A stretch of DNA of 6,587 nt. Origin: Christensenella sp. UBA941. GTDB lineage: Bacteria > Bacillota > Clostridia > Christensenellales > UBA941. The notes below the pieces were generated by a model. It saw only the letters and a list, made by a program, of their open reading frames with translations. It was not told the DNA's origin and did not search any database. Shown in pieces: positions 1 to 5,560 of the stretch. Location of the stretch: positions 1-6,587 of the forward strand of contig DBDD01000122.1 in NCBI GenBank assembly GCA_002293365.1, given 5' to 3'. Numbering within the stretch: the stretch's first letter is position 1; each line of letters begins with the position of its first letter. The position numbers and the translations under genes are program-made.

Positions 1-14
1 GGGTTTAATGTCGA

Positions 15-392
15 TCAATTAAATACTCCGGCTACGTTGCCGGTGGCGGAGTTATATGTCGCGGTATTATAAAACACGGTGCCCGCCTCCGGGCCGCACG
101 CCCAGTACCAATTGCTTCCTAAAGAAAATGATCCTGTGCCAGTCGGTACAGCAGCTTCATCATTTATGATCGCGCCGCCCGTGTAGCGCATACGCGTTCC
201 GCCCAGCCAGCCGGGGTTCTTGGCGATTGCGTTGTATACGAACATCTGTTCCGCTACGCTGGCCAGCGTAGCGAGATGCCCAACCAGATTCCTGTATCTT
301 CTCGTTTTACATTCGTTATACGCTGCCATCCACGATCTGACCGTGCCTACCCATTCGAAGTAATGCGCGCCGCCGTCGTCCGCGAACCAGCG
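15..392 (-). other. C-type-lectin-like domain interrupted by TGA
   Basis: The C-terminal 125 residues match the first half of a bacterial CTLD: HYFEWV at the start, SWMAAYNEC on helix 1, GHLATLAS, WLGG, then NWYWACGPEAGTVFYN. Bacterial members normally continue with a GxYxNWxxGEPNN-like segment and a final WND/Cys strand. Here the frame reads G-V-F-N, then TGA (15-17), then S-T-L-N-P to the window edge. If TGA stood for Trp, N-W-S-T-L-N-P would align with N-W-x-x-x-E-P without a gap. The domain as terminated lacks its core second half. Confidence 0.7.
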
Positions 393-2357
393 CAGTATTG
401 ATTGCGTCTCCAGCATTACGTCCACCATCGCGCCCATCGACGGATATACGCCGGCGGTCAGCAAAGACAGGGAGGCTGTGTTGAAAAAGGCTTCGAGCTG
501 CGCCTCCGTCCCCTGGGAGGCCGGAGTCGTGATCATGATATTCATGCTCGTCCAAACGCCGGTGGTCGCGCTGGTAACAACCGCCCAGCCGGTTCGCGCG
601 GTATAGTTGAGCTTAAGCTGGGACGGAAACGCGAGGTTGATGGATCTATAGCCGCTGTTTCCGCCACCCGGCGCGCCGACGTCCACGTCCGCAAACTTCC
701 ATACGCCGCTGCCGTCGTATGAAAGCGAATAGCTGATACTTCCGGCCGCGGCCGCCTTGCCGAGCGTAATATCGACCGTCACGCCCTCGTCCGGATATAC
801 GTTGGGGTCTACCAGCGACACATTTGTGGCCGCGTCGTTGAAAAAGTCCGCTATCCGCCCCGGCTGCCCCTCTGTGGCCGCGTTCGGTATGGATACGCGC
901 GTTTTCATTTTGCCGTTCCCGTCCGCGTTGGATACGGACGTCCAGCCGGAGGTCGCGTCAAAGTTGAATTGTATTTCTGCGGGATGCGAGATATCGATAA
1001 AGCCGTAGCCGCTCGCGCCGCTGGGCAGCGCGCCGACGTCCACGTCCGTAAACTTCCACACGCTGTTGCCGTCATAGCTAAGCGTATATCTTATGGTGCC
1101 GTCGTTGGCCGCCAAGCCTAGCGTGATGCTTGCCCACGCGTCTGGCGGCGGGTTGTTCTCGTCTACCGGCGACAGGTATGTGGTTCCCGCGCTAAGAAAG
1201 GCTTCGAGATGCTCCGGCTGTCCAAACGAGTCCGGGGCCGCGATGGTGATATTCGTTTTGGCCGACCCGCCCCCGGCAGTTCCTGCGGAAATCGCCCAGC
1301 CGGACGGCACAGCGTAGTTCAGTTCAAGCTCTTCCGGATATTCGATAACGATGGACTTATAGCCCTTTACGCCGCTGGGCAGCGCGCCGACGGATACGTC
1401 GTCGAAAAACCATTTGCCTTCATCGTCGCCTTCTCCTTCGCGCAGAATATAGCCGATACTGCCGCCCGAGGCCGACCTTGCGGACATCATGCGCGCGCGC
1501 CCGCTGACGGGGGCGCTGACGATAACGGAAACGACGGGCAATTCCACGCCCTCCGCAAGTTCCTCGCCCTCATTAAGCGCCAATACCGGCTTGAAGCGAT
1601 ATGTTCCCGGCGCGTCCGGGCTGTATTCGCCCTCGACCAGCTCGCCGTCTTCGTCCTCCATGTCCCAGTTCATAGTACCTATGCACTGCCAGCTTTCAAC
1701 CCGGACAGTATAGGCGTATTGCTCGCCGCCCTCCACGGTCGCTCTCAGCGTTTCCGGCAGCGGAAGGTCTTCAGCAGCCGTACCCGTGTCCGCGGCAATA
1801 TCATGCGTCTCGGGATCGTCCGGGCTGATGTACGGATTTGGATCGAATTCTATTATGACCACGGCGGCCGCCGGAGTTGGCGACGGCGACGGCGATGGAG
1901 ACGGCGACGGAGATGGGCTTGGCGACGGCGACGGGCTAGGCTCCGCGCCCGGTATCGGCGACGGCTCCAAGCTCGGCTCCGGCGACGGAGACGGTTGAGC
2001 GCCTGCATCCTGCGACGGTATCGGCGTATGCGAAGTCTCCGGCGGCGGCTCCTGTGTTGGAGAGGGTTCCTGCGAAGGTTCCGCCGAAGGTTCCTGCGAT
2101 TGCTGCGGTTCAGAGGTCTGCTCCGGATCGGCGCCTGACGTTAGCTCCGCGCCCGTTCCAGGGGTCAGCTCCGTACCGGATGATCCTGCTACTGTTTCGG
2201 GCTCTGTATTAGTTTCGCCTTGCTCCGCAAAGGCGGAGAGAGGTATGGACGTTAGCGCAAACAAAACGACAAGCGCAAGAGCCAAAACGCTTCTCCAGCG
2301 CCCCAAAGGTGATCGCGCGGTATAAATCTTCTCTACAAATTCCGAGACCTTGGACAT
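15..2357 (-). CDS. Secreted modular surface protein with Ig-like domain, three tandem modules and a truncated C-type-lectin-like domain
   Basis: Probably a cell-surface or secreted binding protein; ligand unknown. I chose the ATG at 2357 (780 aa) because AGAGGGCGG lies 7 bases upstream; an in-frame GTG at 2387 would add 10 residues. In order: a basic segment (LGRWR, near residue 20); a hydrophobic signal core at about 24-40 with likely cleavage after SAFA (44); a Pro/Ser/Thr/Glu-rich linker to about 163, ending in an (SP)n run; an Ig-like domain at about 200-281 with the motif PGTYRFKPVL, a type common in Clostridia surface proteins; three modules of about 118 residues (299-654) that I do not recognise; and a CTLD from about 656 (HYFEWV, GHLATLAS, WLGG, GPEAGTVFYN). 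The frame ends at TGA before the second half of the lectin fold, so the product is either broken or continues past a recoded codon. No LPXTG motif or other anchor is seen. The 3' context lies outside the window. Confidence 0.85.
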   Translation of the reverse strand: MSKVSEFVEKIYTARSPLGRWRSVLALALVVLFALTSIPLSAFAEQGETNTEPETVAGSSGTELTPGTGAELTSGADPEQTSEPQQSQEPSAEPSQEPSPTQEPPPETSHTPIPSQDAGAQPSPSPEPSLEPSPIPGAEPSPSPSPSPSPSPSPSPSPSPTPAAAVVIIEFDPNPYISPDDPETHDIAADTGTAAEDLPLPETLRATVEGGEQYAYTVRVESWQCIGTMNWDMEDEDGELVEGEYSPDAPGTYRFKPVLALNEGEELAEGVELPVVSVIVSAPVSGRARMMSARSASGGSIGYILREGEGDDEGKWFFDDVSVGALPSGVKGYKSIVIEYPEELELNYAVPSGWAISAGTAGGGSAKTNITIAAPDSFGQPEHLEAFLSAGTTYLSPVDENNPPPDAWASITLGLAANDGTIRYTLSYDGNSVWKFTDVDVGALPSGASGYGFIDISHPAEIQFNFDATSGWTSVSNADGNGKMKTRVSIPNAATEGQPGRIADFFNDAATNVSLVDPNVYPDEGVTVDITLGKAAAAGSISYSLSYDGSGVWKFADVDVGAPGGGNSGYRSINLAFPSQLKLNYTARTGWAVVTSATTGVWTSMNIMITTPASQGTEAQLEAFFNTASLSLLTAGVYPSMGAMVDVMLETQSILRWFADDGGAHYFEWVGTVRSWMAAYNECKTRRYRNLVGHLATLASVAEQMFVYNAIAKNPGWLGGTRMRYTGGAIINDEAAVPTGTGSFSLGSNWYWACGPEAGTVFYNTATYNSATGNVAGVFN
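396..1463 (-). repeat. Three tandem ~118-residue modules in the surface protein
   Basis: Module 1 is encoded at 1101-1463, module 2 at 744-1100 and module 3 at 396-743. Shared positions include a Tyr-rich start (GTIRYTLSYDG, GSISYSLSYDG), W-x-F-x-D-V-x-V-G-A, a Gly-Tyr, a Pro followed by a Tyr/Phe strand and then S/T-G-W, a T/I-x-I-x-x-P strand, a conserved A-F/D-F-F segment, and a closing strand such as VDITLG. Modules 2 and 3 still share DNA: about 45 bases starting at 671 and at 1028 are nearly identical, offset by 357 bases (119 codons). Module 1 is more diverged. The alternating strand pattern suggests a beta-sandwich, but I do not recognise the family. Confidence 0.85.
1863..2219 (-). 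repeat. Pro/Ser/Thr/Glu-rich linker with an (SP)n tract
   Basis: This part of the surface protein encodes a low-complexity linker. It begins with QEPS/EPSP-type repeats and ends in about ten consecutive Ser-Pro pairs (1872-1940), which appear on the plus strand as repeated GGCGAC/GGAGAC hexamers. Such linkers usually span the cell wall as extended, often glycosylated stalks. The hexamer array could slip during replication and vary in length between strains, which is inference. Confidence 0.8.
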
Positions 2358-2679
2358 ACTGTCGCCGCCCTCTGCTGTCTGATGCACGTGCGCGGACGCT
2401 TCGCGCTTCGGCAGTTATGACAAAACGGCAAGACCGCCTTAATGACGCGACTCGCCCGCATACTGCCAAAATACCCGTTAAGGTATATATTTCATACGAT
2501 GCCTGTAGCCAACTATACACCATTATTTAGGTAAATTGTTGTTATATTCACATGTTTTACAATGTTTTTACATAAACCCATATAATTACATTAGCGAGCC
2601 GTATTACGAGCAATACATACTTTAATAATCCTGAAGATATCTGATACTATTTTCAACATAGAAAAATATAATATTTGTG
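2358..2679. other. Intergenic region between divergent genes; leader of the surface-protein gene and AT-rich upstream DNA
   Basis: No gene is supported here. The part near 2388-2470 is GC-mixed and would form the 5' leader of the minus-strand surface-protein gene. It holds a 6-bp inverted repeat, GGCAGT at 2410-2415 and ACTGCC at 2462-2467, that could close a stem around about 46 bases. From about 2480 to 2680 the DNA is very AT-rich. On the minus strand I find no convincing -35/-10 pair; TTGCTC with TGTAAT 17 bases downstream, within about 2580-2620, is only a weak candidate. AAATAT-A-ATATTT at 2664-2676, just upstream of the TetR promoter, resembles an UP element. Confidence 0.5.
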
Positions 2680-2708
2680 TTGACAGCATATAACTCTCCC
2701 GATATAAT
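2680..2708 (+). promoter_or_regulatory. Consensus sigma-A/sigma-70 promoter of the tetR operon
   Basis: TTGACA at 2680-2685 and TATAAT at 2703-2708 are both perfect consensus hexamers, with an ideal 17-base spacer. AT-rich DNA lies just upstream and may act as an UP element. The predicted start of transcription is near 2715, inside the operator. Such a strong promoter makes sense if it is normally held off by a repressor. Confidence 0.92.
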
Positions 2709-2723
2709 GAGTATGCACTCATT
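2706..2723. promoter_or_regulatory. Palindromic operator, probable autoregulatory TetR binding site
   Basis: The 18-base element is AATGAGT-ATGC-ACTCATT, with perfect 7-base arms around a 4-base centre. It overlaps the end of the -10 box and covers the expected transcription start, a typical repressor position. The ATGAGT/ACTCAT half-sites resemble those known for some TetR/AcrR-family repressors such as RamR. The TetR gene starts 17 bases downstream, so autorepression is the natural inference. Confidence 0.8.
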
Positions 2724-2740
2724 GAGCAAGGAGATATCGA

Positions 2741-3322
2741 ATGGCGGAAAAGCGCACCCTACAAAAGGCCAAAACAAGAGAGCGAATAATCGACGCCGCT
2801 TTGAAGGTTTATTCCGAGCAAGGTTTTTCTTCTCCCACGACCGCTATCGCCAACGAAGCTCACGTTTCTCACGGATCGATTTTCGTCCATTTTGCAAGCG
2901 TTGACAATCTCCTGACCTGCGTACTGGAGCGCTTTTCGCAAAGCCTGAACGTCGAGCTGCATTCATTATACGATCATGAGAACGACTTGGGAAAGCTTAT
3001 GGGTATGCACATAGATGTGCTAATTAAGTATGAAAACTTTTACAAGCGGCTTGTAAAGGAGGCCGTTTACCTACCGGAAGAAACAAGAAACACATTTATT
3101 GCCATACAATCTACATTATCTATTCATTTTCACAAAGCTTTGGAGCAGGACATGATTAGCGGTAAAATCAAAAACGTGCCTTTTCATATGATTTTCAATA
3201 CATGGCTCGGATTAGTTCACTATTATCTTCTAAACAGCGACTTATTCGCTCCGCGCGATTCGGTTTTGAAACGATATAAAGGCGCTCTGATTGGGTGCTT
3301 TATAGCATTGGTAAAACAATAA
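2741..3322 (+). CDS. TetR/AcrR-family transcriptional regulator
   Basis: A 193-residue DNA-binding repressor, the usual TetR-family length. The N-terminal domain runs from about residue 12 to 60: TRERIIDAALKVYSEQGF forms helix 1, TTAIANEAHVS starts the helix-turn-helix, and HGSIFVHFASVDNLL holds the recognition helix and the following helix. The rest is a helical ligand-binding and dimerisation domain, with YENFYKRLVKEA and NTWLGLVHYYLL as clear helices. The ligand cannot be predicted. AAGGAG at 2728-2733, 7 bases before the ATG, supports the start. A consensus promoter and an 18-base palindrome lie directly upstream, so it probably represses itself and the two small genes that follow at 20- and 34-base gaps. 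AT content is higher than in the flanking GC-rich genes, which may point to transfer. Confidence 0.93.
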   Translation: MAEKRTLQKAKTRERIIDAALKVYSEQGFSSPTTAIANEAHVSHGSIFVHFASVDNLLTCVLERFSQSLNVELHSLYDHENDLGKLMGMHIDVLIKYENFYKRLVKEAVYLPEETRNTFIAIQSTLSIHFHKALEQDMISGKIKNVPFHMIFNTWLGLVHYYLLNSDLFAPRDSVLKRYKGALIGCFIALVKQ

Positions 3323-3342
3323 TGAACGATTGGAGGAAAGAA

Positions 3343-3591
3343 ATGAAAAGCTGTATTGCGTGCGGTATGCCTATGAGAACCGCCGCAGAATTCGCTATGG
3401 GCGATGAAAGCAGAGATTATTGCATCCATTGCGCTCGCCCTGACGGCGCAATGCAATCCTTCGACGAAAAAAAAGCGAGCATGACGAGTTTCATTATCAA
3501 GACTCAGGGGTTGGCGCGGGAAGTTGCCGAAGCCGCGGCGCTGTCGATGATGAAGAAGCTCCCGGCGTGGGAAGGAAACTTTGCGGGATAA
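3343..3591 (+). CDS. Small zinc-ribbon protein (Zn_ribbon_2-like)
   Basis: An 82-residue protein starting at the ATG at 3343, because GGAGG at 3332-3336 lies 6 bases upstream. A longer in-frame start at 3295 would overlap the tetR gene and lacks this site. Two CxxC pairs (C4/C7 and C27/C30), in CIACGMPM and YCIHCARPDG, form a likely structural zinc site. The segments FAMGD, YCIHCARPDG and a C-terminal KKLPAWEG resemble the putative zinc-ribbon family known in Pfam as Zn_ribbon_2. After the ribbon comes a helical tail (about 45-75) rich in Ala, Lys and Met. Function is unknown; proteins of this kind may bind a metal, a nucleic acid or a partner. It sits between tetR and a DUF3795 gene and is probably in the same operon. 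Confidence 0.85.
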   Translation: MKSCIACGMPMRTAAEFAMGDESRDYCIHCARPDGAMQSFDEKKASMTSFIIKTQGLAREVAEAAALSMMKKLPAWEGNFAG

Positions 3592-3625
3592 TTGTCAAAG
3601 GTTGGATTTAGAACGGAGGTTTAGA

Positions 3626-3895
3626 ATGTTTCAGTCTCGATGCGGCGTGCTTTGCAACGATTGCGAGCGAAAAGAAAAGGTAAATTGCAAAGGCTGCCTC
3701 AATATGACCGCTCCTTTTTGGGGCGGGAAGTGCGAAGTCAAAAGCTGCTGCGAAGGGAAATCGTTAAACTATTGTGGGGAATGCGACGCCTTTCCGTGCG
3801 ATATGCTTTCGAACATGGGAAAGGATCAGGGATTCGATCCCGCCATAAAAGTTGAGCAATGCCGAAAATGGAACGCTGAAGCGGCAAGCATTTAA
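3626..3895 (+). CDS. DUF3795-family cysteine-rich protein
   Basis: An 89-residue protein starting at the ATG at 3626, preceded by GGAGG at 3615-3619 with a 6-base spacer. It has 12 cysteines: 6, 10, 13, 21, 24, 36, 41, 42, 50, 53, 58 and 79. The opening CGVLCNDC, then CKGC, then YCGECDAFPCDML match the DUF3795 pattern (CGLxCxxC, CxGC, YCxxCxxFPC). The Cys pairs suggest two or more zinc or iron-sulfur sites, but the metal is unknown. The protein is cytoplasmic: no signal peptide or membrane segment is seen. It closes the tetR cassette, and its TAA overlaps the TAA of the convergent phospholipase-like gene. Function is not established for the family; a link to metal or redox sensing is only inference. 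Confidence 0.85.
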   Translation: MFQSRCGVLCNDCERKEKVNCKGCLNMTAPFWGGKCEVKSCCEGKSLNYCGECDAFPCDMLSNMGKDQGFDPAIKVEQCRKWNAEAASI

Positions 3896-4626
3896 CCCGA
3901 GAGCTTGTATGGTTTTGCCATAGGCTTTTCGAGCCCAAAGACCAAACGATAGAAGTGGAGCAGATACCCCGCGCTCGTACGCTCGCCGACGGGCAGCATG
4001 CAAGCGTAAGTACGGTCGAAGCGCTTGGCCTCGTCCTCTACTCCCTCCAAGTGCCGCTGTACCTTAAGGGCAATGCGCGCGTTGAAATGAATGAATTCGC
4101 GGGTCTCGTCGAATAAAACGGCGGGGCCCGTTGCTTCGTGCTTGCTCGAAAGATATCGTCCGCGGACATATTTCTCGTATCGCCGGTGCCCATCGAGCAG
4201 GCTAATTGTCGCGTGCTGAGGGATACCGGCGTCCTGTATCAAATGCAGCGCGGCGCCGGCGTAAAAAAGCGCGATGTCCATCTCGCCCATCTTCATGAGC
4301 TTCAACGCGTTATCATGATACCTCTCCGCAAGGTTCATGGACGTATGCTGCCCGCGAAGGCCGCGCCTCCTGCCGTAGGGAAAATAAAAATGCCCCGCGC
4401 TTTTTAGCCCCGCGTCCGCCCAAGCCAGGCCCTTCTCGATAGCCCAAAAGCCGTTTCTGAAGAACTCGCATTCCTTATCGTGGCCGTCACGCAATAGGAT
4501 GGACAGCGCCGTCGCCGTGATCGCGATATGCGTTCTGGCGTCCGGGTCGCCTAGGAGCCGTTTCAGCGGCGCGATTGCCGCAAAAGCGCCGCGCATGAGT
4601 CTTGGGCCGTATTGATATTTGATCAT
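3892..4626 (-). CDS. Zinc-dependent phospholipase C-like protein, non-secreted
   Basis: A 244-residue protein related to the zinc phospholipase C / P1 nuclease fold. I chose the ATG at 4626 because AGAGG lies 6 bases upstream (TGCGCT between); an in-frame ATG at 4674 would add 16 polar residues. Likely metal ligands are H33 (RTHIAIT), D71 (WADAG), H79 (GHFYFP), H128 and D132 (ALHLIQDAG), H138 (PQHA), and H147 and E151 (GHRRYE). The H-x3-D-x5-H spacing and the later H-x3-E match the Bacillus cereus/alpha-toxin family. Known secreted members use the mature N-terminal Trp as a zinc ligand; here there is no signal peptide and no Trp near the N terminus. It may act on an intracellular phosphoester or have lost part of its zinc site. 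It is divergent from the PHP gene and convergent with the DUF3795 gene. Confidence 0.8.
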   Translation of the reverse strand: MIKYQYGPRLMRGAFAAIAPLKRLLGDPDARTHIAITATALSILLRDGHDKECEFFRNGFWAIEKGLAWADAGLKSAGHFYFPYGRRRGLRGQHTSMNLAERYHDNALKLMKMGEMDIALFYAGAALHLIQDAGIPQHATISLLDGHRRYEKYVRGRYLSSKHEATGPAVLFDETREFIHFNARIALKVQRHLEGVEDEAKRFDRTYACMLPVGERTSAGYLLHFYRLVFGLEKPMAKPYKLSG

Positions 4627-4702
4627 AGCGCACCTCTGTTTTTTCTTATTATGTTGGAAAAACGCGCGCTCCATGCGCCTTGGATACTTTTCTCTTAATG
4701 TA

Positions 4703-4711
4703 TGATATAAT
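4703..4711 (+). promoter_or_regulatory. Extended -10 promoter for the PHP phosphatase/aroA unit
   Basis: TGATATAAT at 4703-4711 is a perfect extended -10 element (TGnTATAAT). Upstream, TTGGAT at 4680-4685 is only a weak -35 with a 20-base spacer, so the extended -10 probably carries recognition. Predicted transcription starts near 4718, giving a short leader of about 25 bases before the start codon. Confidence 0.65.
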
Positions 4712-4743
4712 CGTAGCGGCTAAAAACGCGAAAGGAAACGTAT

Positions 4744-5544
4744 ATGCTCGACTATCATGTTCACAGCTCGTACTCGTGCGACAGCCAAACCACGGCGGAA
4801 GAGTACCTGATCGCCGCCGAAGCCTTCGGAGTCGAAGAGGTTTGCTTTACAGACCATATCGACCGCCACTTCCCCCTTCCCGGCATACATCACGTCGATA
4901 CGGATTTTGCCTTGCGTGAGGCGCATTTTAGCGCGCTCAGCTATCCGGGAAAAACCCGCTTCAAGTGCGGTATTGAAATAGGACTTTTTCCAAAAGCAAG
5001 CGTATATACGGAATCGAAGCGCATTGTCGAACGTTTCGGCTTCGATTTTGTCATTGCGTCGGTGCATGTCGTCGGCGAAATGGACGACCCATACAGCCCA
5101 GAGTATTTTGAAAAGCGCTCGCGTAGAGAAGGATACGCCGATTATCTCAAGCGAGTATACGACTGCATCCGCGAATACGCCGATTTCGACGCCGTAGGGC
5201 ACATTTTTTGCCCCGCGCGCGCATGTCCGTTTGAAGACCGGGATTTTCGCCTGTCCGACGCGCCCGAACTCATCGACGCGATTTTTAAATTGCTAATTTC
5301 GCGCGGCCAAACGCTTGAGATCAATACTCAGGATTTCTGGCACGCGATAGATATCAATAACTATGTAGCCGCCTACAAGCGCTTCAAAGAGCTTGGCGGC
5401 GAATTTTGTACCGTCGGTACGGATTCGCACGGCATGAACCGTTTTGGGCGGCTCCTGGGGAACGGCTACGAGCTCGCCCGCGCCGCCGGCTTGAAGTATA
5501 TTGCCGGTTACGAAGCGAGAAAGCCCGTGCTGCACAAACTATGA
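4744..5544 (+). CDS. PHP-domain histidinol-phosphatase (HisJ/HisK-like)
   Basis: A 266-residue enzyme, the usual length for the PHP-type phosphatase that removes phosphate from L-histidinol phosphate in histidine biosynthesis. Metal-binding motifs are intact: H5 and H7 in DYHVHSSYSCD, D37 and H38 in FTDH, E78 in CGIEIG, H108 in SVHVV, H153 in VGHIFCP, and D227 and H229 in GTDSHG. These fit the trinuclear metal site of the PHP superfamily. It is cytoplasmic. AAAGGAAA at 4731-4738 supports the ATG. The gene ends at TGA, and aroA begins 16 bases later, so the two are probably co-transcribed. The substrate is inferred from family resemblance: no other his gene is in view, and a related PHP phosphoesterase role cannot be excluded. 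Confidence 0.85.
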   Translation: MLDYHVHSSYSCDSQTTAEEYLIAAEAFGVEEVCFTDHIDRHFPLPGIHHVDTDFALREAHFSALSYPGKTRFKCGIEIGLFPKASVYTESKRIVERFGFDFVIASVHVVGEMDDPYSPEYFEKRSRREGYADYLKRVYDCIREYADFDAVGHIFCPARACPFEDRDFRLSDAPELIDAIFKLLISRGQTLEINTQDFWHAIDINNYVAAYKRFKELGGEFCTVGTDSHGMNRFGRLLGNGYELARAAGLKYIAGYEARKPVLHKL

Positions 5545-5560
5545 TCTGGGAATATATGGC

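Noticed and set aside
1872..1998. Short GGCGAC-type repeats that could suggest a CRISPR or minisatellite
   Set aside because: They are hexamers without spacers and lie inside a coding frame as Ser-Pro codons, so this is a protein repeat.
1209..2138. Long plus-strand open frame (309 codons, Arg-rich) opposite the surface-protein gene
   Set aside because: It is an antisense shadow of the GC-rich Ser/Pro/Gly-coding strand; its composition is extreme in Arg and it has no recognisable domain.
2358..2387. GTG start at 2387 for the surface-protein gene
   Set aside because: The ATG at 2357 has a good AGAGGGCGG site 7 bases upstream, inside the proposed extension.
3295..3342. Longer start of the zinc-ribbon gene overlapping tetR
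   Set aside because: GGAGG is placed for the ATG at 3343, and the family resemblance begins at MKSCIACG.
4627..4674. Upstream ATG at 4674 for the phospholipase-like gene
   Set aside because: The extra 16 residues are polar and basic without signal-peptide character, and the ATG at 4626 has the better ribosome binding site.
4720..5202. Minus-strand 160-codon frame opposite the PHP gene
   Set aside because: The plus strand holds a complete PHP domain with all metal ligands; the opposite frame shows no family resemblance.
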